Assembly: GCF_000687755.1 (NCBI RefSeq)
Contig: NZ_JHXN01000003.1
Span: forward strand, 1-64,000
Direction: 5' to 3'
Length of the DNA stretch: 64,000 nt
Source of the DNA: Taylorella asinigenitalis ATCC 700933
GTDB lineage: Bacteria > Pseudomonadota > Gammaproteobacteria > Burkholderiales > Burkholderiaceae_B
Position numbers and translations under genes: made by a program. The notes beneath the pieces are model-generated. The model saw nothing but the letters and a program-made list of their open reading frames with translations, was not told the DNA's origin and made no database searches. This document shows, one piece after another, positions 36,641 through 46,096 of this stretch. How positions within the stretch are numbered: position 1 is the first letter of the stretch; each line of letters starts with the position of its first letter.

Positions 36641-37228
36641 ATGCCAAATTCTGACCCAAAACTTATATTAGCGTCATCATCAAAATACCGAAAAGAATTG
36701 TTAGAACGTTTGCATATACCATTTGAATGCATTTCACCAAATATTGATGAAACACAACACCCTTCTGAGACTCCTGTGGCATTGTCAATTAGACTAGCCA
36801 AAGAAAAAGCACAGGCTGTCTTTGACCAATATCCCAATTCAGTTGTTATTGGATCTGATCAGGTTGCTACATTTGATGGGAAAACGGTTGGAAAAGCTGG
36901 CAGCTTAGAAAAGGCGAAATTACAGCTTAATGAATTAAGCGGAAAAACAGTTGATTTCAATACATCTATATGCGTGATGCATGCAGGTGGCATCATGAGA
37001 GATACCGTATTGACTAAATGCGTATTTAGAAATTTAACTGAGCAAGAAATCTCAAATTACCTCTCAATTGAACCTGCTATAGATACAGCTGGTAGTGCAA
37101 AAGCTGAGTCACTTGGCATAACGCTTATGGAATCTATTACTAGTGATGACCCCACAGCTATAATTGGCCTTCCTTTAATAAGAACTTCAGAATTTTTAAG
37201 AAAACTTGGTTTTTTCCCTACAAAATGA
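36641..37228 (+). CDS. Maf-family nucleotide pyrophosphatase
   Basis: 195 residues. The Maf N-terminal motif LILASSSKYRKELLERL is followed by the catalytic acid region NIDE, the VIGSDQVATFDGK loop and GSAKAESLG. Maf proteins hydrolyse modified or canonical dNTP/NTPs; this sequence is nearest the YceF subtype (7-methyl-GTP), by inference. It is divergent from yceD and overlaps the next gene as ATGA. Confidence 0.93.
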   Translation: MPNSDPKLILASSSKYRKELLERLHIPFECISPNIDETQHPSETPVALSIRLAKEKAQAVFDQYPNSVVIGSDQVATFDGKTVGKAGSLEKAKLQLNELSGKTVDFNTSICVMHAGGIMRDTVLTKCVFRNLTEQEISNYLSIEPAIDTAGSAKAESLGITLMESITSDDPTAIIGLPLIRTSEFLRKLGFFPTK

Positions 37229-37935
37229 GTAACAAAAAACTGCATTTGATTCCTGTAGGTTTAGGTGATTTAGAAATTGAATACTGGCTTCCTAAGGAAG
37301 CGATTGAAATTACTAAGAAAATTGATGTATTCATAGCAGAAAATGCTAAAACTGCGAGAGCATTTTTAAAGTTAATTGGTCCAAATAAGCCTATACAAGA
37401 AATAAAAATATTCACATTAAGCGATAAGGATTCAAATAAAGATTACGATTCCTGGTTTTCAGAAGAATCAAACGAAGGAATGATAGGACTAGTGTCAGAA
37501 GCTGGTTGTCCTGCTGTTGCAGACCCTGGGGCTAAGGTTGTCCAATACGCACACAAAAATGGAATTGAAATTGTGCCTTGGACTGGACCTTCCTCAATTT
37601 TGCTTGGGTTAATGGGGAGTGGCTTAGATGGTCAACGTTTTACTTTTCATGGATACGCTCCCTTGGACATTGCCACCAAAAAACAATCATTTAAAACTTG
37701 GGAGGCGAATTCTAAAAAATTTTCTCAAACGCAAATTTTTATTGAAACGCCCTACAGAAATGAGTCCGTATTTGCCAGCCTTCTTGAAACATTAAACCCA
37801 CAGACTAAACTTTGTGTGGGCATAGGGATTCATACTAGAAAACAGATAATTTCAACAAAAACAATCGCTGAATGGAAAAAATCGAAGACTCCTGATTTTC
37901 ATAAAGTGCCTACGATATTCCTATTCTTAGCTTAA
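37225..37935 (+). CDS. SAM-dependent methyltransferase of the RsmI-like tetrapyrrole methylase fold
   Basis: 236 residues. The fold signatures are LHLIPVGLGD at the start, FIAENAKTARAFL, LVSEAGCPAVADPGAKVV and WTGPSSILLGLMGSGLDG. This is the small RsmI paralogue often found beside maf in betaproteobacteria. Full RsmI (16S rRNA 2'-O-methylation at C1402) is usually about 280 residues and has a GTLYLVATPIGNL start. Here the motif is altered, so the substrate is uncertain. It overlaps maf by 4 bases and ends convergently with the HAD gene (4-base overlap). Confidence 0.85.
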   Translation: MSNKKLHLIPVGLGDLEIEYWLPKEAIEITKKIDVFIAENAKTARAFLKLIGPNKPIQEIKIFTLSDKDSNKDYDSWFSEESNEGMIGLVSEAGCPAVADPGAKVVQYAHKNGIEIVPWTGPSSILLGLMGSGLDGQRFTFHGYAPLDIATKKQSFKTWEANSKKFSQTQIFIETPYRNESVFASLLETLNPQTKLCVGIGIHTRKQIISTKTIAEWKKSKTPDFHKVPTIFLFLA

Positions 37936-38597
37936 TAAACGTGTTTTTGCGTATATATAGATAATAGACGAGAGAGTTCAGATACGGACTCGGCAACATG
38001 ATTAGGTTGCAACTCATCTAATTCACGGCGGTTATGAGCTCCATAGGATACGCCAATAGCATGAATCCCAGCATTTCGGGCCATTAGTAAGTCATGAGAT
38101 GTATCACCAATCATGATAGCTTGCTCTGGTTTAACGAGAAGCTCTTCCATAATTTCATACAACATAAGAGGATCGGGCTTTCCAGCTGTTTGATCGACAG
38201 TTCTAGTGGTATCGAAATTAGACTCTAAACCGAATTGTTTTAATGCGATATCTAATCCGTAACGACTTTTTCCCGTAGCTACCGCCGTCAATACCCCTCT
38301 ATTTTTAAGAGACTCTAAAAGCTCGGGTATACCAGTAAATAATTTAATATCAGGCCCAATACTAAAGTAGTGAAATTTATAACGCTCAGCAAATTCAGAG
38401 ATTTGTTCGGGAGTAATTTCTGGGACTATTTTTTGAGCCGCTTCGTATATAGATAATCCTATAACCCAACTTGCTTGTTGAGCTGAGGGAATAGGTAAAT
38501 AAAGGTCGGCACATGTTTTTTGAATGGCAACCACAATATTATGTGTCGAGTCCATCAATGTCCCGTCCCAATCAAAAATAACTAAGGAATATTTCAT
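37932..38597 (-). CDS. HAD-superfamily phosphatase (phosphoglycolate-phosphatase-like)
   Basis: 221 residues. Motif I is FDWDGTLMD, motif II is the Thr in VATGKSR, motif III is GKPDP and motif IV is MIGDTSHDLLMARNAG, all of the HAD-IA Gph-like type. It acts on a small phosphorylated metabolite. The rluC neighbour suggests the common rluC-gph pair of betaproteobacteria. ATG 38597 is chosen because it overlaps the rluC stop as ATGA. An upstream in-frame start would add 10 residues inside rluC. Confidence 0.9.
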   Translation of the reverse strand: MKYSLVIFDWDGTLMDSTHNIVVAIQKTCADLYLPIPSAQQASWVIGLSIYEAAQKIVPEITPEQISEFAERYKFHYFSIGPDIKLFTGIPELLESLKNRGVLTAVATGKSRYGLDIALKQFGLESNFDTTRTVDQTAGKPDPLMLYEIMEELLVKPEQAIMIGDTSHDLLMARNAGIHAIGVSYGAHNRRELDELQPNHVAESVSELSRLLSIYTQKHVY

Positions 38598-39526
38598 GGT
38601 CCAAGTTTTTTTTGTAATGTTTTGCAATCATCGGGCAAATCTATTTCAAAATTAAGTCTTTCATCGGTGATAGGGTGAACAAACGACAATTTATAAGCAT
38701 GTAGGAACATTCTATTAAATCCCAAGCTACTTACATATTTTGTGAGAGTATCATCTCCATATTTTTCATCACCCACAATACCAAATCCAGATGCACGTAA
38801 ATGAACGCGGATCTGATGAGTGCGTCCAGTTAAAATCTGAACACTTAAAAGTTCAAAATCGTTGTATTTTTTTACTTTTTTTACAATTGAATGAGCGTAT
38901 TTTCCATTTTCCATGTCCACCCTTACCCTTCTCTCTCCCTGAGGAGTGAAATATTTATATAAAGGTAGCTTTATGTCTTTTAAATTGGCTGGCCAAGTAC
39001 CTTTAACTAAAGCATAATAGGCCTTGTGGAAATGCTTCTGCCGCATCATTTCTTGAAGCTTTACAAGTCCAATTCTTTTTTTGGCTATGATTAGTAAACC
39101 CGAGGTTTCTTTATCGAGTCTATGAACTAATTCAAAATAGGTGTGCTCAGGTCGACTAAATCTGATTTGTTCAATAACCCCGAAAGATACTCCACTTCCT
39201 CCATGAACTGCAAGTCCAGCAGGTTTATTAATAATCAAAAAATAAGAATCTTCAAATACTACTTCAAATTCTCGACTTGGTATAAAGTTCTTAGGAGTTT
39301 CTTCTGGGACTCTAAATGGAGGAATACGAACTTCATCGCCCTCCTTAACTCGAGATTCGCTACTAACCCGCCCCTTATTAACTCGCACCTGACCAGATCG
39401 AATAGCTTTGTATATATGGCTTTTTGGGACTCCCTTGCAGTATTTCAACATAAAATTATCTATGCGTTGACCATCTGAAGAATCATCCACTTGGATATAT
39501 CTAACTGATGGTTTAGGGGAGTTCAT
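38594..39526 (-). CDS. rluC: 23S rRNA pseudouridine synthase RluC
   Basis: A 310-residue enzyme modifying 23S rRNA (positions 955, 2504 and 2580 in E. coli). The N-terminal S4 domain (RIDNFMLKYCKGVPKSHIYK) is followed by the RluA-type catalytic motif HRLDKETSGLLI with the catalytic Asp, then TGRTHQIRVH. It is divergent from rne, the same arrangement as in E. coli, which supports RluC over RluD or RluA. Confidence 0.93.
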   Translation of the reverse strand: MNSPKPSVRYIQVDDSSDGQRIDNFMLKYCKGVPKSHIYKAIRSGQVRVNKGRVSSESRVKEGDEVRIPPFRVPEETPKNFIPSREFEVVFEDSYFLIINKPAGLAVHGGSGVSFGVIEQIRFSRPEHTYFELVHRLDKETSGLLIIAKKRIGLVKLQEMMRQKHFHKAYYALVKGTWPANLKDIKLPLYKYFTPQGERRVRVDMENGKYAHSIVKKVKKYNDFELLSVQILTGRTHQIRVHLRASGFGIVGDEKYGDDTLTKYVSSLGFNRMFLHAYKLSFVHPITDERLNFEIDLPDDCKTLQKKLGP

Positions 39527-39556
39527 AATAAAAAGAATATGTAGAAAAGGAAGTTA

Positions 39557-39589
39557 ATTGTAGCTAAAACATTGTAATAATGCTACAAT
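39557..39589. promoter_or_regulatory. Dyad in the rluC-rne intergenic region
   Basis: ATTGTAGC (39557-39564) and GCTACAAT (39582-39589) form perfect 8-base arms around 17 bases, 31 bases upstream of the rluC start. Read in either direction it offers TTGTAG...TACAAT, but with a 20-base spacing that is long for a promoter. A shared control site for the divergent genes is possible. Confidence 0.4.
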
Positions 39590-39968
39590 CACAACGCCTA
39601 ATGACGGCTTAAGTTACAACGTATTTAAATTTGTAAAATAATAATAAAAAATTGCACATATTGTTTGAACTTTAGCAGGTCTATTTCGATTGTGTTGTAT
39701 AAGCTTTCTGTTTTTATGCGGTAGTTTGATATCCCTACCCACAGACTGCGATTAGAATTTGTATAGAATTTTTTGTTTGCAGATATGAGTTCTGCAGATA
39801 GTATTGTAAATTGCTGAATTGATGAATTTTTACGTTAATCATCATAATTTATAAGTCATTTATATAGGAGCAGGACGCTTCTATATTGCCACCCTATACT
39901 CATTCAATCATCCTCTCGAACTAGGTTAATGCTTAATCCGAAGTATTAGTTTTTTTCTGAGTATTTAT
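39590..39968 (+). other. Long untranslated region before rne
   Basis: About 380 bases without a gene. In E. coli the rne 5' leader is about 360 bases long and is the target of RNase E autoregulation, so a similar leader is likely here. Visible pieces are a repeated TGCAGATA (39779-39786 and 39793-39800), an A/T-rich stretch, and ATATTGCCACC near 39884, a one-base variant of the window's CATTGCCA word. No convincing promoter or SD could be fixed. Confidence 0.5.
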
Positions 39969-42770
39969 ATGAAACGAATGTTATTTAATGCAACACACCA
40001 AGAAGAATTACGTGTTGCAATCGTTGATGGTCAAAAGTTATTGGACATCGATATTGAAACTGCGGGACGCGAACAGCGAAAAGGAAATATTTATAAAGGC
40101 GTTATAACCCGCATTGAACCCTCTCTCGAAGCATGCTTTGTAGATTATGGTCAAGAGAGGCATGGTTTTCTCCCTTTTAAAGAGGTATCTAAAAATTATT
40201 TTAAAAAGGGTGCGGACTTTAGTCGTATCTCTGAGGCATTAGAGGTTGGACAGGAATTAATAATTCAAGTCGAAAAAGAGGAGCGAGGAAATAAAGGGGC
40301 TGCTCTTACTACATATGTATCATTAGCTGGTCGTTATTTAGTGCTTATGCCTAATAACCCTAAAGGCGGTGGGATTTCTCGTCGTATTGAATGGGAGGAC
40401 AGGCAGGAGTTGCGAGAGGCTATGTCTCATTTAGACTTGCCTGAAGGTATGAGTCTTATTGCCAGAACTGCAGGTATTGGACGCACAACTGAAGAGCTAA
40501 ACTGGGACCTTACCTATCTTATGCAGCTTTGGAAAGCTATTGAAGATGCTGCAAACCACTACAGTGCCCCTATTCTTATATATCAAGAATCATCATTAGT
40601 TATTAGGGCTCTAAGAGATTATTTTTCTCATGACATTTCTGAAATTTTAATTGATACAGATGAAATCTATGATCAAGTCCATGCTTTTATGCATGACGTT
40701 ATGCCAGATAATGTCGCAAAAGTTAAACGTTATCGCCACGCAGTTCCACTATTTTCAAGATTCCAGGTTGAACACCAAATTGAAACTGCATATTCGAGGC
40801 ATGTTCAACTACCATCTGGTGGCTCTGTAGTCATTGACCATACAGAAGCACTGGTTGCAGTAGACGTTAACTCAGCTAAATCGACTAGAGGCGGTGATAT
40901 TGAAGAAACTGCAATGCGCACTAATATTGAAGCTGCTGAGGAAGTAGCTCGTCAACTAAGGTTGCGAGATTTAGGCGGGCTTATTGTTATCGACTTTATT
41001 GATATGGAAGATAGCAAAAACCAAAAAGCTGTCGAAGCGAAATTGCGTGAATCTCTTCAATTTGATAGAGCCCGAGTTCAAATGGGAAAAATCTCAAAAT
41101 TTGGACTTATGGAATTATCTCGTCAAAGGCTACGTCCATCATTGAATGAAGGGTCGCATATTATTTGTCCGCGATGTAATGGTACAGGAGTTATTCGAGA
41201 TATTGAATCAAGTGCACTAAATGTGCTTCGTTTATTGCAAGAGGAAGCTCTTAAGGAGAATACTGCAGTACTGAATGCACAGGTTCCTGTGGACGTTGCC
41301 ACCTATTTACTTAACGAGAAACGTCAAGATATCGTTAAGATGGAAGCGAAAAACCAGATACGCATCTATCTAATTCCAAACAAAAATCTAGAAACGCCTC
41401 ACCATAATATTGAGCGCATCAAGCATGATGACTCGCGTATGGATGAGCAGCCAGTAAGTTATGATTTGGTTGATGAGCCAGAGGAGACCACTCCTATATG
41501 GCAGGAGAAAAAGGACAGACCTAAGACTCCAGAAGCTGTGGTTAAGGGCATTCGTAGAACAACTCCAGCCCCTACTCCATCGCCAAAAGCGGCTTCAAAA
41601 GCTAAGTCAGAGATGACTTTCTGGCAGAGAATTTTATCATTCTTTGGGTTTATAAAAGAGGCACCTACTACTGAAAAATCAGCTCGACCAAAAGCTAAAG
41701 GGCGTGCTCCAAAAGCAACTCAGAGAAAACAACAGGTGCGTAAGGGTCAAAAGCAATTTGATGCAAGAAAACCAAGCGATGGAGAAGGTGCGGAGGACAT
41801 TGCCACCAAAACCAAAGCAAGCTCTGAATCAAATAAAAATAAAAATCGCAAATCTAAAGCGGAGCAAAAAAGTGAAACTCAACAAATAATGGGCTTTACT
41901 GAAGTAGCTAGAGATACTAATGATATCCAAGAGAAAAAATCTAAAAACAAACGTCGCAAAGGAAAATCCAGAGGCGATCGCTATGCACAAAACAAACTTG
42001 AAATTCAAGAGGCTAATGAAACTTTAAAAGAAGAAGTCGAGCTAATCTCTAATGCAACTGAAGCGACTGACAGTATTCAAGCGACTCAAGCTAATCAAGA
42101 GACTAAGCCTTCAAACAAACATCATAGAAGCAGACGTGGTCGCGGCAGAAATCGCAACAGCAACAATCAAGCGTTTGTACCAAATGAGGTTATTCTTGAG
42201 CAACAAGATATTCTTTCAAGCGAATCAATAAATGAAGGTTCGAAATCGATTGAGCTTTCTCAAGCGACTCCAAATGCTATAGCTGAGCCATTGAATGAAA
42301 GATCAAAACCTTCGTCAGTGGCTAGAGAAGATGTGCCTCAAGACAAGGATTTAAAGCAAAACGTGGAAGCTCCGTCTTTAAGTGAGACTATAGCTCAATT
42401 GGATCCGCAATCGCTTGGGCTGGAGGTGGCTCCTAAGCCATTGCCACGAAGTCAGGGGCGTAGACCAGCTGAGTCTAGCAATGATACGGATGCGGGCGTT
42501 GGGGCGGCTTCGGATTCGGGCGTTGGTGGATCTTCGGATGCAGCAACAGGTGCGGCGGTTCAGGCGGCTGTAGCTGAACAGACCTTTGTTTTCGATAAAG
42601 AAACATTGATTGCTACATGCGAAAAAATTGGCATGATTTGGATCGAAACAGACCCAGAGAAAGTCGTCGAAATTCCTTTCGTAGAAATCAAATTAGGTCG
42701 CGAACGCAAGCCTTTAGAACCACTACCAACCGAGCCACTAGAGCAAGTAGAGACTCGCCTAAATCTTTAA
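39969..42770 (+). CDS. rne: Ribonuclease E
   Basis: A 933-residue endoribonuclease controlling mRNA decay and rRNA/tRNA processing. The catalytic half holds the S1 domain (GNIYKGVITRIEPSLEACFV onward), the RNase-H-like and DNase-I-like domains with Mg-binding Asp in AVDVNSAKST and VIDFIDMED, and the zinc link CPRCNGTG at about 400-407. Residues about 500-870 are a low-complexity basic/acidic scaffold with Arg-rich RNA-binding patches (HRSRRGRGRNRNSNN) and a membrane-amphipathic-like segment (MTFWQRILSFFGFI). A conserved short C-terminal motif (GMIWIETDPEKV) ends it. The long form excludes RNase G. Confidence 0.95.
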   Translation: MKRMLFNATHQEELRVAIVDGQKLLDIDIETAGREQRKGNIYKGVITRIEPSLEACFVDYGQERHGFLPFKEVSKNYFKKGADFSRISEALEVGQELIIQVEKEERGNKGAALTTYVSLAGRYLVLMPNNPKGGGISRRIEWEDRQELREAMSHLDLPEGMSLIARTAGIGRTTEELNWDLTYLMQLWKAIEDAANHYSAPILIYQESSLVIRALRDYFSHDISEILIDTDEIYDQVHAFMHDVMPDNVAKVKRYRHAVPLFSRFQVEHQIETAYSRHVQLPSGGSVVIDHTEALVAVDVNSAKSTRGGDIEETAMRTNIEAAEEVARQLRLRDLGGLIVIDFIDMEDSKNQKAVEAKLRESLQFDRARVQMGKISKFGLMELSRQRLRPSLNEGSHIICPRCNGTGVIRDIESSALNVLRLLQEEALKENTAVLNAQVPVDVATYLLNEKRQDIVKMEAKNQIRIYLIPNKNLETPHHNIERIKHDDSRMDEQPVSYDLVDEPEETTPIWQEKKDRPKTPEAVVKGIRRTTPAPTPSPKAASKAKSEMTFWQRILSFFGFIKEAPTTEKSARPKAKGRAPKATQRKQQVRKGQKQFDARKPSDGEGAEDIATKTKASSESNKNKNRKSKAEQKSETQQIMGFTEVARDTNDIQEKKSKNKRRKGKSRGDRYAQNKLEIQEANETLKEEVELISNATEATDSIQATQANQETKPSNKHHRSRRGRGRNRNSNNQAFVPNEVILEQQDILSSESINEGSKSIELSQATPNAIAEPLNERSKPSSVAREDVPQDKDLKQNVEAPSLSETIAQLDPQSLGLEVAPKPLPRSQGRRPAESSNDTDAGVGAASDSGVGGSSDAATGAAVQAAVAEQTFVFDKETLIATCEKIGMIWIETDPEKVVEIPFVEIKLGRERKPLEPLPTEPLEQVETRLNL

Positions 42771-42778
42771 AATAAAAC

Positions 42779-42806
42779 GGTCAGCTAAGAGAAATTTTAG
42801 CTGACC
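42779..42806 (+). terminator. rne terminator
   Basis: A perfect 10-bp stem GGTCAGCTAA (42779-42788) / TTAGCTGACC (42797-42806) with an 8-base loop begins 9 bases after the rne stop. The tail TTATT is short, so termination may be partial. Confidence 0.75.
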
Positions 42807-42814
42807 TTATTCGT

Positions 42815-42870
42815 CTACGCCCCCGCATGGAGCCTTATTCTTCTTCGCCCCCGCATGGAAACTTAATTAC
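42815..42870. repeat. Two tandem copies of a 28-bp GC-rich unit
   Basis: Units at 42815-42842 and 42843-42870 share CGCCCCCGCATGGA and a following CTTA, with a period of exactly 28. They sit between the rne terminator and the accD stop and are strikingly more GC-rich than the area. No coding or hairpin role is obvious. Confidence 0.75.
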
Positions 42871-42885
42871 GCTTTATAGAAACTT

Positions 42886-43761
42886 CTACAACCTTTCGAC
42901 TACTTCGTAAGATTGGTTAGTCAAAAGAGCCAGTAAATAAGCAATCTCGTGTTTAAGATCTTTGCGATTCACAACCATATCCACTGCACCCTTATCCTGC
43001 AAGAACTCAGCCCTTTGAAAACCTTCTGGAAGTTGCTCTCTCACAGTTTGTTCAATCACACGTGGACCAGCAAAACCAATCAAAGCGTTTGGCTCGGCAA
43101 TAACAATATCGCCCATAAACGCAAAGCTCGCAGAAACACCACCCATAGTTGGGTCAGTCAAAACGCTAATAAAAGGCAATTTCTCTTTAGATAATAAGGT
43201 TAATGCGGCCGTAGTTTTAGTCATCTGAAATAAAGAGAATAAGCTCTCTTGCATACGAGCACCACCGGATGCAGATACGCAAATAAAAGGAATTTTATCC
43301 TCTATAGCAGCATTCACTCCTCTAACAAATCGTTCACCTACCGCAGAGCCCATAGATCCACCCATAAAGCCAAAATCGAAAGCGGCAACAACTACAGGTA
43401 CAGATGATAATGTACCTTTTACGATAACAATTGCATCAGTTGCGTCTGATTTTTTTAGAGCATCGGTCAAGCGATCTGTGTATTTTTTTGTGTCCTTAAA
43501 CTTAAGTGGGTCAGTTGAACGTACAGCATCACCGATAAGCACCCTATTTTCTGTATCTAGTAATGAGTCAATCCTCTCTTGAGCTGTTAATCTTAAGTGG
43601 TGGTCACAACTAGGGCATACATTAAGATTACGAACTAAATCATCCCTGTAGAGTGTTGTGTTACATGCTGGGCACTTTACCCATACCCCCTCAGGTACAC
43701 GCTTTGCAGAGGCTTCAGAGGAATTAATTCTTGGTGGCAATATTTTGTCAATCCAACTCAT
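42886..43761 (-). CDS. accD: Acetyl-CoA carboxylase carboxyltransferase beta subunit
   Basis: A 291-residue subunit making malonyl-CoA with AccA. The N-terminal zinc ribbon uses Cys30, Cys33, Cys49 and Cys52 (KCPACN, CPSCDHH). The crotonase-like domain has [33 protein letters not shown] and [12 protein letters not shown]. The length is usual. Its frequent neighbours trpA and folC are not here. Confidence 0.97.
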   Translation of the reverse strand: MSWIDKILPPRINSSEASAKRVPEGVWVKCPACNTTLYRDDLVRNLNVCPSCDHHLRLTAQERIDSLLDTENRVLIGDAVRSTDPLKFKDTKKYTDRLTDALKKSDATDAIVIVKGTLSSVPVVVAAFDFGFMGGSMGSAVGERFVRGVNAAIEDKIPFICVSASGGARMQESLFSLFQMTKTTAALTLLSKEKLPFISVLTDPTMGGVSASFAFMGDIVIAEPNALIGFAGPRVIEQTVREQLPEGFQRAEFLQDKGAVDMVVNRKDLKHEIAYLLALLTNQSYEVVERL

Positions 43762-43804
43762 ATTTAAGTCCTAATTAATAGGTAATCTCAAATTTTAACT
43801 TATT

Positions 43805-46090
43805 TTAGATTCTCTTAGCAGACAGAACACCTGGTACATTGTTTGTTAAATTTGCGAGTGCTTTATTCAATTGATCGCCCGTCATAATTTCAAGAGTCAA
43901 TGTGATATATGCATACGATTCTCTATTTCTAGAATTTACAGCAATAACATTAACCTTTTGTTTAGCTAATACATCAGAAATATCGCGAATAAGTCCCGTG
44001 CGGTCCATTGCATGCACCTGAATATCCACAGGATAAACAGAATTTTGAGTATCACCCCAACTAACGTCAATCACTCGCTCTGGGTGTTTTGCACGAAGTT
44101 CATCAAAAGCCGAACACGATAATCTATGAATGGTTACCCCTCTGCCTCGAGTTACATAGCCCCCTATATCATCAGGTGGTGCAGGATGACAACATCTTGC
44201 AAGCTGAGTCATAAGTGAATCCACACCCACAACTAATACACCACTCTTTCCAGTAACCGTAGTACTATTACTGCGTGATCTTTTAGTGACTGATTCTACC
44301 TCATCCTCTACAGAGTCCTTAGTTTCAACGTTTTCCTGAAATGCATTAGCCAATGCTTTTACACTAAATTCATCCTTGCCTATTGCTAAAAATAAATCAT
44401 CTGGACGTGAGAATCCGAGGCTTTGAGCGAGCGTTTCTAAATTAACCGCTGTCTTACCTAATCTTTGAAGCTCTTTTTCTACTAAAGCCTGACCGTTATT
44501 GATTTTCTCTTGCAATGCAATCGCATTAAACCATAAACGAACTTTTGCTCTTGCACGAGGACTTTTTAAATACCCTAGCTCAGGATTTAACCAGTCTCGA
44601 GAAGGCCCTCCAGACTTAGCCGTAATGATTTCAACTGTTTGTCCAGTTTGAAGAGGTGTGTTCAGAGATACAAGCTGCCCATCAACACGTGCACCCCTAC
44701 ATCTGTGACCTAAATCAGTGTGAAGTAAATATGCAAAATCAACTGGAGTGCTTCCCTCTGGCAATTCAAGCAATTTTGATTGAGGTGTCATAACATAGAT
44801 GCGTTTTTGATCTATGCCATCGGCCTTATCTTCTTTATTTGGTGCAGTAGGTACAGAAGAAGCTGCAGAAGCCGTAGCTGAGGCCTCCTCAATCCCTACT
44901 TCTTTACGCCATGCAAGAAGTTGACGCATCCAAGATATCTGACGATCATACAAACTCGAAGCACTAACAGTACCGCCTTTCGCACCCGCCTCCTTATAAC
45001 GCCAATGTGCTGCCATCCCATATTCTGCAAATTCATGCATTTTTTGAGTGCGAATTTGTACTTCAAATACAGCTCCATTATCGTCGCGCACAACAGTATG
45101 CAAGGACCTATATCCGTTAGGTTTTGGTCTGGCAATGTAGTCGTCAAATTGCTCCATTACTGGATGATAGTTCGAATGTACATATGACAAAGTGGTATAG
45201 CAATCTCGTTCATTTTGAACAATAACTCTAATAGCAAGCAAGTCATATAAGTCTTCAAATTTAAGAGACTTATTTTTCATCTTGTTATAGATGCTAAAAA
45301 TATGTTTTGCCCTACCCGAAACATCAGATTGAATGCCTTGAGCATCTAAGGAATTTTTAATCTTTGAGATAAAGTCTCTAATAAGCTGCTCTCTTTCAGC
45401 CCTAGTAGCCTCAAGTCTATTTGCAATTTCTCTATAGGTTTCAGGGTTTTCAAATCTAAATGAAAGATCTTCTAGTTCCCACTTAATCTGCCATATACCT
45501 AGACGATTAGCTAATGGTGCATAAAGAGTACGATTTTGCTGCAAAAACTCTGGTGGACATACTAACTTAGAATCAACAAACCAACGCAATGTCTGTAATC
45601 GTGAAGCTAATCGAATCAAAACAATACGCAAATCAGTAGCCATCGCTAAAAGCATCTTGCGAAGCAATTCCTGCTGATATAACTCTTGTTGAGCAGTAGG
45701 CAAGCTCGCTTGATGAGCGACGATTCCGATGCGTTTAAGAGTTTGAGCACCCTCAACAAGATCAAAAATTTCCTCACCAAATTTATCCATTATTTTGGTT
45801 TTAAATTTGGCTTGTTCAGAAATATGGTCTGAGTCGGGAGCTGCAACAACTAAAACACTGGAAGCTAATGTGTGTACGTCTAGCTGAAGGAGAGATAGAA
45901 TATCAATCATCCCCTTTGCATGATGCAAACTACCTTCCTGACTTCTTAATTTTCTATCTTGTAAATAAGGTAATGCGAAATTAAAAACCTCATTTAGAAA
46001 ATCACACTCATTGTTTGTGAAATCCTCAAATACAGTTTTCTGCCATGCTTCATTAAATAAATCATCACCACCAATTATGGGATGTTTCAT
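43805..46090 (-). CDS. relA: (p)ppGpp synthetase RelA
   Basis: A 761-residue stringent-response enzyme. The N-terminal region corresponds to the HD hydrolase domain but lacks the HD residues (LHHAKGMIDILSLLQLDVHT), so it is probably hydrolase-dead. The synthetase domain has QFDDYIARPKPNGYRSLHTV, close to the EFDD-type acidic motif of RelA rather than the RVKD type of SpoT. A TGS domain (about 430-490, KLLELPEGSTPVDFAYLLHT) and a C-terminal ACT domain follow, with CCHPAPPDDIGG before the ACT. It senses uncharged tRNA on ribosomes. Its stop is 14 bases from the pncB stop region's partner start, indicating co-transcription from pncB. Confidence 0.92.
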   Translation of the reverse strand: MKHPIIGGDDLFNEAWQKTVFEDFTNNECDFLNEVFNFALPYLQDRKLRSQEGSLHHAKGMIDILSLLQLDVHTLASSVLVVAAPDSDHISEQAKFKTKIMDKFGEEIFDLVEGAQTLKRIGIVAHQASLPTAQQELYQQELLRKMLLAMATDLRIVLIRLASRLQTLRWFVDSKLVCPPEFLQQNRTLYAPLANRLGIWQIKWELEDLSFRFENPETYREIANRLEATRAEREQLIRDFISKIKNSLDAQGIQSDVSGRAKHIFSIYNKMKNKSLKFEDLYDLLAIRVIVQNERDCYTTLSYVHSNYHPVMEQFDDYIARPKPNGYRSLHTVVRDDNGAVFEVQIRTQKMHEFAEYGMAAHWRYKEAGAKGGTVSASSLYDRQISWMRQLLAWRKEVGIEEASATASAASSVPTAPNKEDKADGIDQKRIYVMTPQSKLLELPEGSTPVDFAYLLHTDLGHRCRGARVDGQLVSLNTPLQTGQTVEIITAKSGGPSRDWLNPELGYLKSPRARAKVRLWFNAIALQEKINNGQALVEKELQRLGKTAVNLETLAQSLGFSRPDDLFLAIGKDEFSVKALANAFQENVETKDSVEDEVESVTKRSRSNSTTVTGKSGVLVVGVDSLMTQLARCCHPAPPDDIGGYVTRGRGVTIHRLSCSAFDELRAKHPERVIDVSWGDTQNSVYPVDIQVHAMDRTGLIRDISDVLAKQKVNVIAVNSRNRESYAYITLTLEIMTGDQLNKALANLTNNVPGVLSAKRI

Positions 46091-46096
46091 TAATCG

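Noticed and set aside
42815-42870. Possible CRISPR array
   Set aside because: There are only two directly adjacent units with no spacers and no cas genes.
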